Below are positions 43,340 to 53,339 of a DNA stretch of 53,918 nt, piece by piece. The translations under genes were made by a program, and so were the position numbers. Numbering within the stretch: position 1 is the stretch's first letter; each line of letters begins with the position of its first letter. The notes under the pieces are model-generated. The model saw only the letters and a program-made list of their open reading frames with translations. It searched no databases and was not told the DNA's origin. Source of the DNA: Branchiostoma floridae (lineage: Eukaryota; Chordata; Leptocardii; Amphioxiformes; Branchiostomatidae); assembly GCF_000003815.2 (NCBI RefSeq), contig NC_049987.1, forward strand, positions 2,326,651 through 2,380,568, read 5' to 3'.

Positions 43340-44197
43340 TGACTGGCAGAGAGAGAGAGAGAGAGAGAGAATAGAGAGCCGACTATGAGAAAAAAGTGTC
43401 ACATACAAGAGCTATGGTCAAGTCGATTGAGAATATTAGCAGACCTGATGTTTGACAGTAATACCACTCTAAGCTGAAAGAGAGAGAAAGAGAGAGAGAG
43501 AGAGACGAGAAAAAAGTGTCAAATACAAGAGCTATGGTCAAGTCGATTGAGAATATTAGCAGACCTGATGTTTGACAGTAATACCACTCTAAGCTGAGAG
43601 AGAAAGAGAGAGAAAGAGAGACGAGAAAAAAGTGTCAAATACAAGAGCTATGGTCAAGTCGATTGAGAATATTAGCAGACCTGATGTTTGACAGTAATAC
43701 CACTCTAAGATGAAAGAGAGAGAATAAGAGAGAGAGACGAGAAAAAAGTGTCAAATACAAGAGCTATGGTCAAGTCGATTGAGAATATTAGCAGACCTGA
43801 TGTTTGACAGTAATACCACTCTAAGCTGAAAGAGAGAGAAAGAGAGAGAGAGAGAAAGAGAGACGAGAAAAAAGTGTCACATACAAGAGCTATGGTCAAG
43901 TCGATTGAGAATATTAGCAGACCTGATGTTTGACAGTAATACCACTCTAAGATGAAAGAGAGAGAATAAGAGAGAGAGAGAGAGACGAGAAAAAAGTGTC
44001 AAATACAAGAGCTATGGTCAAGTCGATTGAGAATATTAGCAGACCTGATGTTTGACAGTAATACCACTCTAAGATGAAAGAGAGAGAATAAGAGAGAGAG
44101 AGAGAGACGAGAAAAAAGTGTCAAATACAAGAGCTATGGTAAAGTCGATTGAGAATATTAGCAGACCTGATGTTTGGCAGTAATACCACTCTAAGCT

Positions 44198-44228
<31 letters not shown>

Positions 44229-44345
44229 TAGAGAGCCGAGAAAAAAGTGTCACATACAGGAGCTATGGTCAAGTCGATTGAGAATATTAGCAGACCTGAT
44301 GTTTGACAGTAAGTCCACTCTAAGCTGAAAGAGAGAGAAAGAGAA

Positions 44346-44382
<37 letters not shown>

Positions 44383-44480
44383 ATAGAGAGCCGAGAAAAA
44401 AGTGTCACATACAAGAGCTATGGTCAAGTCGATTGAGAATATTAGCAGACCTGATGTTTGACAGTAATACCACTCTAAGC
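43340..44480. repeat. Expanded minisatellite, about 120-bp unit, nine copies
   Basis: Each unit has a (GA)n run, then gacgagaaaaaagtgtca, agctatggtcaagtcgattg and agacctgatgtttgacagta. Nine copies are present here against one in copy A (31425-31500). Unit length varies (116-157 bp) with the GA run. It lies in the putative 5'-UTR intron of LRRIG-B. ORFs rich in Ser-Leu on the minus strand are by-products. Confidence 0.9.
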
Positions 44481-45431
44481 AGCCATGCCGAAGGTCGTCT
44501 GTATTCTTACTTTGTTTTGCATTCAAAAACCTCATATAAATCAATCTTTATTGCGCAACAATTGTAAGGGACATGTATGGCAAGTTTGGGCGTAATACAT
44601 GTACAGAACATATAAGACTAATATCTACGTAGTTGCTTATACACAACAATAGTAAAAGGTTCTATGTAATGACCAATCGCAATGCCACTTGCTGATTGGT
44701 TCAATTCATGGGAAACAGGTGTTAGAGTACAGTGGTACGCGATACAGAGTTAACATCAAGTTTGTGTGTCAATACGATTCCTTTTTTGGAAAGCAGTAGA
44801 GATGTATTGGCCTATGTTTATATGTATACTTATATTAGCAATTTGCATTTCTTGAGGTCGAGCAGATCAAACACTTTGATGCTACAAGGCCACGCTGTAT
44901 TGGTAAGATGAATGGCCTCGTATATAGATTAGTCGCATAGGTTTCTGTCGACGAAATTTTCCCTATAAGACCTAAACTAAATATTCGTGAAAATTGATTC
45001 AAAACGCAAAAACTAGACTTTTCGGATGAGGTCACAAGTGATTCTAGTAGGATCCTTTCCAACAAGGCCCTTCCTGTGCAAGCATGCTGCTTAAATTTAA
45101 GGATCAATGTTTAGATCTTTTTTAAGTCTAGATCCGTTATATTGCACTTACCAAGGAGACGTTGGAAAAGAAAATTGTATGTTTTTGCATGTGTTCTAGG
45201 TGTGTGTACACGAGTACGTGTACATATTACGTAGACATCGTATTACAAAGTATAGATTTTTTCGTGTGTAACTGATATGTAAAACCTTCGATTGCCTAAA
45301 GTTTTAATAGCTATGACTTACGAAAATGAAAGCATGCATGCCGCATAAGATTGCTAATAAGAGACAAGCAAACCCATAGTTTCATTTAATTTTATCAATT
45401 ACCTTTGCATATAACCCAGGTCATTGATATC

Positions 45432-45497
<66 letters not shown>

Positions 45498-46188
45498 TTA
45501 TATATTTATATATATACTACCAGTTTTTTGCCAAGGTTTTCATTTGTTTTCAAATGAATTACTAGTTGTTGTTGTTTTCAAAAATGAATGTGTTTTTCAA
45601 ATACAATTTTAAGGGACTATGAGATAGTGATATAGATCGATCTATATGACCATTGATTTAGTTATTAATTATCGTAATCAACAGCAAAATTCTGTAAATA
45701 GCAACAAGTATTTCTACCCCCTTCTATACAGGATGGTACAGCCCACCAAGAAAACAAAGCAGCCATCTTACTTTTTTATAATATGTATGTAACGTTATGT
45801 GTATATATAGTCAAGGACTAGAATATTTGTCTTCTTGGCCATACGCACATACCAAATATATCCACACGATGTATCAGCGCCTTTTAACTTATGGCGACCA
45901 CTAGAAAACACTAAAATACAAACAATCACTTCCAAAACAATACCTTCGCTCCAGGAGGTACGAGCTACATAATAATTCGGCATTCTTTGTTATCACCATT
46001 CCAGGAGCTGCAAACAGCGAACCAAAATGTGCAGACTTAACAACCCAGAGTGAAGCAATGACGGAACAATGCAAGTTTAGATATTCACCAAATATGCTGC
46101 AAATGTTCGGTGGATTCCTATTCTCCGAACGTTTCATGCAATAAAGCCAATTGTCGCTTACTCATAGAGGATTCATTCATCCAGAAAT
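44481..46188 (+). other. Upstream region of LRRIG-B, with (TA)n tract
   Basis: Collinear with 31500-33230. A long (TA)n tract lies at about 45435-45515, against a few units in copy A. The acceptor ccattccag ends at 46004, and the 5' UTR-like segment runs to 46188. No separate gene. Confidence 0.6.
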
Positions 46189-48246
46189 ATGGCAATATCC
46201 AGGATATTCTTTGTTGCCATGTTATTCATGCTAGTTGAGTCAAATGGTTGTCCAAATTGCACTGACTTTTGTACTACTAAAGATTATTGTGGCACTTACA
46301 TTAGGCATAGAATATGCAAGCGCCGTGTATACTGTAACATGACTGGGTTAAACTGTACCAATGAGGAACTGGGCTCGTGCTTACCGGACATATTTGATGG
46401 CCTGATGCTGATCGGACATTATGACAGAAATGGAACACTGAACCCTCTACCCACTCTTTCTGCGTTCGACGAGCTGAGTCTTTTTGGTGGGCAAATCAAG
46501 AACGTTAAAGAAAGAGCCTTTGTAACGTTGGCTTCCCTGCAGACGCTGTCGCTGAATAAAAACTCTATCCAGGTCGTTGGCAACTGGTTTGACGGGCTGG
46601 AAAACATGACAAAACTATCCCTGTCTCGAAACAAAATCGAACATATTGTTATAGGAGCGTTCGAGCCCCTCCAAAAGCTACAATTCCTTGAATTGGACGA
46701 AAACAGGATCCACAATGTCGAAGCATGGTACTTTTGAGGATTGTTCAGTCTGATAAAACTTAGGTTGGACCAGAATAAAATATCGTACATAGCAGCTGAT
46801 GCATTTGACCACATACCGATAGGGCAACTTAACCTGGGCTTCAATATGCTTACGACCATCAGCCCGGAGTGGTTGAAAAGCTTACCTCCAAGAGCGACTG
46901 TTTACTTGAATAATAACATCTTACCCTCGGTGGAGCAAGAGTCACTTGTCCTTCTTCGTGACAAGCATGTTAGGCTTTGGAACAACCCTTTTCGCTGCAC
47001 CTGTGCGCTTAACAGTCTTAAGACTAAGGGTGTGGCCATCCTAGGAACAATAGACAACCTCTACTGCAGCTACCCGCCACATCTCAAGGGGAAGAAGATC
47101 TCACAGGTGTCCAGAGAAGACATGCCATGTCCGCCTCCTGTAGCCAAGGTGTCACGTGCTGACAACGGAACCACTCTCCTGTGCGAGGTTTACTGGGAAC
47201 AGCAGCCGGACATCAGTTGGGTGGGTCCAGAAGGAAGCAACATCAGCGCATCACCCAACACATCTGGCAATGGTATAACCACGCACTTGGAAAACGTTGT
47301 GACTCCAGAAGGCCATTCTCTATCATTCAGCACAGACTGTTCTGGCCACCAAACGGAGGGCTCCACCCTTAACTTCAAGGGCAAGTCGACCTACAAGCTT
47401 CACATGAGTCAGGAAGCCTTCCTAGAGTGGACTGAGGGTGCTTATCGTTGTGTCATAACGTACCCAGTGGGACATTTCTCAGTGAACATGACTTTGTCTT
47501 TGACCAACCCAACAGCAAACGACTCCCGTTCCTCGGCAAGTGGTGATGGAGATCAGTCCCCAGTAGTAGTGGCGACTACGAAGATGCCAGTGGAATACAT
47601 CTTACTGCCACTACACCAACAGGCGCAGTATCACCGCATGTTGGACTTCATCTACACAGTGATGATTGCCGTCAGCGTAAGTCTTATGGTCGGACTGACG
47701 GTGGGTTGGCTCATCCGAAACAAGGCACCGCTCAAGCAACGTGACGGCCCGGCAATGACTGATCGCTCGTCATTCCCACTGTCTCATCGGAGTTCTCTAT
47801 CCTCTCTCCGTCACTATGAGGTGATTCCTGACGATATTTTAACACCTTTACGTCAGTACGCTCAGGTGTTCTTGAACCCGCAGTACGCGTACGGCCAAGG
47901 AAACATGAAGCTACGGCCGTCAAAACATTCCGACGTTTTCCTAACTCCCCAGTACGGACAGGGGAACGTCAAGCAAGGATCGTCAAAACATACTGAGGTT
48001 TTCGTTAACCCCCAATACGGCCGAGGAAAGGGAAAGATTAATCATAAGCGGCGTTGGTCAACACCTGTGCTGCTTCCGTGCATCGGACAGGTGGGAATAG
48101 TCCGTCAGTCACTCCAGCATGAGCTCCCGAGTCCTGATGAGAAAGCCGAGCAGAGCCAGAATCTTCTTCTTCTTCGAGGGGACCTGCACGTTGCAAAGGG
48201 GAGGAGGAGCCCGATTAAAACTTCCCATCGCTACACGCTTCCTTAA
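46189..48246 (+). pseudogene. LRRIG-B: paralog of LRRIG-A with in-frame TGA
   Basis: Near-identical paralog of LRRIG-A. The frame opens with the same signal peptide and LRRs but meets TGA at 46735-46737 (codon 183), where A has AAA (Lys). The frame then continues open for 501 codons through LRR, LRRCT, Ig, transmembrane and tail to a TAA at 48244-48246, which replaces a Gln codon and removes the last 16 residues seen in A. The downstream part begins at TTG and has no signal peptide, so it is unlikely to be made alone. Without readthrough the product would be a secreted fragment of 182 residues. The second NPQY is changed to TPQY, and the first repeat gains two residues (NPQYAYGQGN). Codons 181-240 are strongly diverged from A while the flanks are about 98% identical. 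Pseudogene is the simplest reading; a null allele or an assembly error is possible. Confidence 0.8.
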
Positions 48247-49837
48247 ACTAAGGAGGAGTTTAGGGAGTCCCCTGGGTATGATAAAGAAGGATAAAGAAGG
48301 AAAGAAATGACAGACTCTGCGAAATGGCAAGATAAGGAAGACCGAAGTCTGTGGATAGAAGAACTCACTAACCTCGTCACTTAAAGTCATTGTTCTATTT
48401 ATAACCAGCTAGATGGAATTTAGTACTCTACGTGACAACTTATTGCACACTCATACAGCACATCCTAACGGCACCATAAAATAGTTTTTTTTAATATCAT
48501 GACAACATTGCCCAGAATTAAAATTTCAAGGACAATAGCACTAGTGACATCTTACACTTTGATCACCCTTTCCTCGGTTTCCTGGTCAAAGTCTTCGCTG
48601 CGTGCCACCAGTGTAACAACATACCTTGACACATGAATCTGTGAATACACAATTCTCCTTTTATGGAAAAGCTATAGGTTGTTATTACATGTCTTTGCAT
48701 TATTTGGCCTTTTAATGTGATTTTGTTTGATGTATTTGCACTGTACTATATTGTGCATTTGTAGTTTACTTCATTGTGTAGTACTCATGATCATACTGTA
48801 TACGTAATGTGCTAAATCATAACAATAGCAAAGCTCTTTTAATCATACATTCTTCATATCTGGATTCTACAGCTCAATATTGTTATTGAAGCAACGTTTT
48901 AATATGTTCCTAAACATATATGTTCCTAAACATATCTGTTAATACTAAATTTGAAATGATATATTTCTTATATGAGAATTTTTTTGCATGGAATTCTGTG
49001 TTGATGATGCATTCTACAAAAGAAACTTGTTGTATGTTAGGTGATTATTATAAATTCATTTTCAAAAATTATTTCTTAAAACATAGATTGACAAATCAGT
49101 AAAAAAATTGCAATGATATAGGAGTTTAGCATTTAGAATGCACTACTACATGTCCAAATGATAACGATATTTCTACTGCTTCGCATATTTCATTATTTGT
49201 ACAAGTTATAACTTGCATTTCTTACATACATCATTGTTTTAGAAATATCATCTGTCTTTTATTTAATTTTCACGAGATTTTTTAAGATTCCAAACTTTGG
49301 AGACGCATATTTGCAAATCATGTTTGAGAGGCTACCGAAGAAAGAAAACTTGCAAATGCAAATATTTTGAAATATACCTTAGGTTGTACAAAGAACTTTT
49401 AAAGTAGCAAGTCTCATAGACATGATTTTAGTATCTTACAACAAATTTATGGATTACTTTCGAACCTCATGCCACGTTCTATCAGTTGGCACTAATTGAA
49501 ACAAAACAAGGAGACGTGTAATGCTTTCTTTGCTTAATTATTGAATATATCAATATATCACAATGTGTGACTAAGTAGTCGTCTGTCATTTCTTAACAGA
49601 GAAAATTTCATCTTTATTTGCGTTCTGCCACCCGTGGCCAATTGCAATGTACACATAGACATACACACATAGAGTGACATACAATCACATTCTTGAAACA
49701 TAGCTTGCCTCCTGTACGTAGCTAGGCGTTAATGTTCTTTCTAGGCTTCTTATAATAGCCTTGCTTTTATGGTTTCAATCTATCTCATGCTGATGAAAAT
49801 ATAAGAAAAACAATGCAATTCATCCATCAACGACCGA
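48247..49837 (+). other. 3' flank of LRRIG-B
   Basis: Collinear with 35358-36884, more diverged in the first 1.1 kb than in the last 0.4 kb (49390-49800 is almost identical to 36430-36840). No gene. Confidence 0.6.
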
Positions 49838-51310
49838 TGTTACATCCTAGAATGTCGTCTATCCTAAAAGCGCTTTTAGGACAGAAGCGCTTTTAGGATA
49901 GACCGGCATCCAAAATGTGCTTCTATCCTAAAAGCGCTTATGGGATATCCAGAACACGTCGCAAGCGAGGAGCGCATTCTGGATATCCTGAATGCGCTTC
50001 TGTCGGAGCGCATTCAGGATAAGCCGGCGTGTTTATCCAGAACGTGCACTTGTGGGAGGAGCTTAGTGTCTTAGGAGGCGGAGACTATCTTGTATTGTAT
50101 GTGATTTTTCGTAGTCAACCTGAGGCCGCCATCTTTGTTCTCCCACGAGGTCACATCCGGGTTTGATTGTGATAGAAGATCGCATATACTTACACCAAAT
50201 CAACGTAGTTTGCATAAACCAAATCATTTTTGGGGACTAAGTGGTCAGATCTAACCTTCACATAATCACGTAAAATCTAGGTTCAGCGCTTGCTTTATAA
50301 ACTGCGTATTTCCATCACGTAGATTACGGCAGGTGTCGCGAGGTCGAACTAAATATGGAAACTTTGGTGTAAACAATCCCCAGAAGTGACCGCTGCCATT
50401 TTCTCGTGACGTGTTGACTGCATGGACCCAACACACCGAGGTAGTATCGCTATCTCCGGTTCGATAGATCGAAACAAAACCAGAAGCTGAAATTCAGCAA
50501 ACCATTAACAAAGTCAACCTGCACAGTAGAAGACAGATGTCGGCCGCCTTCGACAGGAGCGCATTCAGGATATCCAGAATGCGCTCCTTCGCTTGCGACG
50601 TATTCTGGATATCCCAGAAGCGCTTTTGGGATAAAGCACATTTTATCCCAGAAGCGCTTTTTAGGATAGACGACAAGATACTTTTCTTGTTAGACGAACA
50701 TCTGCTTCTATCCCAGAAGCACTTTTGCGATAGAATACATGGAATTAAGTTTGATAAATGTCCCATTATCTGTGTACACTGTATACATATTGTATTCAGC
50801 AGTGTATAATTACCTCTGTGCATTAACTTGCAATAAAGATAACTTCCATTAGAAGATTTGTCATCTTTTCTTTTCATATCCATGAAGGAGAAATAAAAGC
50901 TACTATACAGTACGACAGGGCTTTGAGAAATTTCATCACTAACTAAAAAGACTGTTGCAGATATATATCATCACATTCAGTTCCTCCATGCTTTTATTTC
51001 AGAAACAAGATGTCTTGAATAAATGACTCTAAATGGTGGAATTCGCACATCAGCCAGCATTCAGCGCAATTATCGCAAGTAGACTGTCGCGACGTCTCGC
51101 GATCGCGAGGTCGAACCAAATATGGAAACAATCTTGCGGTCCTGTCAATCACCATGATTGACGGCGACAAAGAAGCGCGTCTGGGATATCCAGGATGCGC
51201 TCTGGCTTAGGGCGCTTTTAGAATAGAAGCACATTTAGGATGCAGGCTTATCCCAGAAGTGCTTCTATCCTAAAAGCGCTTTTGGGATAGAGCACATTTG
51301 GGATAGTACA
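49838..51310. mobile_element. 1.47-kb non-autonomous DNA transposon, 'gcgcttttaggata' family
   Basis: Left end TGTTACATCCTAGAATGT then ctatcctaaaagcgctttta; right end is the imperfect complement (TGTACTATCCCAAATGTG when reversed). Copy A has the uninterrupted site (agACCGAcactcg near 36881); here ACCGA (49833-49837) and ACTGA (51311-51315) flank the element, a 5-bp duplication with one change. The inner parts repeat tatcc(t/c)aaaagcgctt and ggatatccagaatgcgct many times in both orientations, with a second inverted pair (tgtcgtctatcc at 49853, complement ending 50675). No transposase is encoded. Confidence 0.8.
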
Positions 51311-51652
51311 ACTGACACTCGTCCTAGAGACATCAGATTACATTTTTACACGCCGCCTATACGCCCCCTCCCGTATGGTTATTAATATGGTTATTAATAT
51401 TCATAGCGGTCGACGCAGACAGACTATGATCCTCACGTTTGTACGATTGTGTTTATTTTAAGATATTTCACGGTCAGCCAAATTTGACGTCCCAAGCTTT
51501 GTCGAACGCACCAAGCAACTGGAAAGAATACTGACCGCCGCGAAAGTAGATACTTATGTATCGTCTTAGTAACTCTGGTATCATCACAATATCGTTATGC
51601 TTACACATTGGTTTGGAATTCAGTGGCAAAGCTTTCAATAAAAAAAACATAT
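51311..51652 (+). repeat. Copy-B counterpart of 36881-37235
   Basis: Resumes the alignment with copy A after the transposon (gacactcgtcctagagacat through ttggaattcagtggcaaa). Confidence 0.8.
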
Positions 51653-52630
51653 AATACTAGAGTTCGGGGACCTCATACCTCCATGAAATATTTATTGCTT
51701 TTTTGTGGATGGTATGTATGTTTATAGTCGGTTGTATTTGAGAGTAATGGTTATAAATGTTATGGGAAAGTAGCGGTGTATTTATTTAATGACACAGAGG
51801 ATGTCCATCTGATTAGTAATTATTAAAATGTGACACTTAATTGTGTAATGTGCGTTTAAGAGGTCGACGGCATATGGTAGCGTGGTGTGAGCTTAATGTT
51901 TGGCATTTAAACTGTCTAAGGTTGTCAGCATTATTGAGGTTCGACTATGTGCCTCAGAGCGGTGTGGTGGGAGGAAGTTTGGAAACTCAGAAAGAAGAAG
52001 GGATGTGGCCAACTTTAGTTAGATGGTGATTTGATTTTCCACCAATATGTCATAACATCAGCTGTTCACATGGTACAAAAACGAGATGCAAACTTTCCTC
52101 TGACAGCCCTACACAAACTGTAAGATGAATACTTGGCGCCAACCCCGTCTGCTAAAAAAGTACCATTAGAGACAACTAACAACTGTCCCTTATCGCAACG
52201 AAATCAGAACATTTGTATCGCCAATAAACTTCTGACACCCAACCCATCTAAGATGAGAGGACCTAATGGCATTNNNNNNNNNNNNNNNNNNNNNNNNNNN
52301 NNNNNNNNNNNNNNNNNNNNNNNNNNNNNNNNNNNNNNNNNNNNNNNNNNNNNNNNNNNNNNNNNNNNNNNNNNNNNNNNNNNNNNNNNNNNNNNNNNNN
52401 NNNNNNNNNNNNNNNNNNNNNNNNNNNNNNNNNNNNNNNNNNNNNNNNNNNNNNATACGACAGATACGGCATCCAAAATCTCATCGCATTCGAGGCTTTC
52501 ATCACACATCACCAACACAACAAGTATGAAACCAATCCATTCAGCCGTTCTTGAGTAATCATCTACACAGACAGAGACACATAACAGAAAATATAACCTC
52601 CATTCCATGACATTTCATGGAGGCAATTAT
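51653..52630. mobile_element. Insertion in copy B absent from copy A
   Basis: Copy A runs straight from aaaacatata to tatcttgtattcaaat (about 37235); copy B is interrupted here. The inserted DNA opens with tactagagttcggggacctc, atacctccatgaaat and closes with atttcatggaggcaattatg, so cctccatgaaat is inverted at the ends. It contains a gap (52274-52454) and a 'ttcttgagtaatc…cagacagag' repeat end. The exact family is unknown. Confidence 0.55.
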
Positions 52631-52850
52631 GTATATCTCGTATTCAAATTGGGATCGAAACGGAGGATGTAACATTCTGGGCACAGCTGTTTGTTTTAGA
52701 TGTCAGTATTTTACTCGTACGCCAAGCGTCAGTGTGACCGCAAGGAAAAAATGGTGACAAATTCGCTAAGATGCCGCAGTGATTTGTTGTCAACAGGCCT
52801 GGCCCTGAGAGATACCCGACTTAGACAAAGCCATGAACAAGACGAGAAAA
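52631..52850 (+). repeat. Copy-B counterpart of 37236-37440
   Basis: Last piece of the duplication (gggatcgaaacggaggatgt through gacttagacaaagccat). Similarity to copy A stops near 52840-52850. Confidence 0.8.
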
Positions 52851-52891
52851 ACGTCGATGTAGGTTAGACATCCAGGTAATAAGATACGCCA

Positions 52892-53118
52892 AAAAATAGT
52901 TATTCAAGCAACTGGATATGGTTTTGGAAACGGTCAGACGTTTCGGATTTCGAAGTGCTATGTCCCAAGACGACTGAATTTGTCTTCATTCATAGTTAGA
53001 GTATAAAAGACCTGTTTCTTCCAGGCCACTTCAGTGTCACTGACGAAGGATAGTGGATTCTATCCGAAACGTCTGACCGTTTCCAAAACCATATCCAGTT
53101 GCTTGAGTAACTATTTTT
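52892..53118. mobile_element. Inverted-repeat element, Penelope pLTR-like
   Basis: Arms 52892-52947 and 53063-53118 are inverted copies (caactggatatggttttgga, cggtcagacgtttcgga). The middle reads on the minus strand as tccttcgtcagtgacactga followed by an A/G-rich stretch. The arms and the ribozyme-like core at 53036-53077 resemble terminal repeats of Penelope-like elements; the assignment is inference. Confidence 0.5.
53036..53077 (+). ncRNA. Hammerhead-ribozyme-like motif
   Basis: In order: gtca (53036-53039), core CTGACGA (53040-53046), one extra A, stem II GGATAG/CTATCC (53048-53053 with 53060-53065, loop tggatt), core GAAA (53066-53069), C then GTC (cleavage triplet, 53071-53073), and tgac (53074-53077), which pairs with the opening gtca as stem I. 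Stem III is only two base pairs (AC/GT) without a loop, as in the minimal hammerheads described from Penelope-like elements. The extra A between CTGACGA and stem II departs from the consensus, so activity is uncertain. Confidence 0.5.
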
Positions 53119-53337
53119 TATATTTCAGCCATACATAGTATGGTGAAATATATTGTATTCGTAATATTTCTTCTTTCTTCTTCTTCTTCTTCTTCTCCTG
53201 TCAAATCTTCAAAGTGATTCATCTCCGCCGTTCCTGGACCGAATGACCTGAAATTTGGCACAGGGGTAGAATGGGCCAATACCTTGATGTTTTTTTCTCA
53301 GTTTTTTCATATCTGCCTCTAAAATGATTTTATTGAG
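53118..53337 (+). repeat. Repeat homologous to the LRR gene's 3' end
   Basis: Collinear with the minus strand of 24031-23825: tatttcagccatacatagta, tggtgaaatatattgtattc, then a (TTC)n run, cctgtcaaatcttcaaag and cgccgttcctggaccgaatg. In the frame used by the LRR gene this copy reads SAIHSMVKYIVFVIF then a serine run, so it does not encode the same stop. Confidence 0.85.
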
Positions 53338-53339
53338 AT

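Larger units (their letters stand above)
41915..52850 (+). repeat. Segmental duplication, copy B (contains LRRIG-B)
   Basis: Starts at cgatgcaactccgtttatac, identical to the start of copy A, and is collinear to about 52850. It is about 3.4 kb longer than A because of a ninefold tandem repeat (43340-44480), a longer TA tract, a 1.47-kb transposon (49838-51310) and an insertion of about 1 kb (51653-52630, including a gap). Confidence 0.9.

Noticed and set aside
43705-44544. Repetitive ORFs on the minus strand
   Set aside because: By-products of the 120-bp repeat and GA runs; starts are in repeat sequence.
46735-46737. Selenocysteine at the TGA of LRRIG-B
   Set aside because: The paralog has Lys here, LRRIG is not a selenoprotein family, and no SECIS-like element was recognised.
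46741-48246. A separate 501-residue receptor gene downstream of the TGA
   Set aside because: The frame begins at TTG, lacks a signal peptide, and is simply the rest of the LRRIG-B frame.
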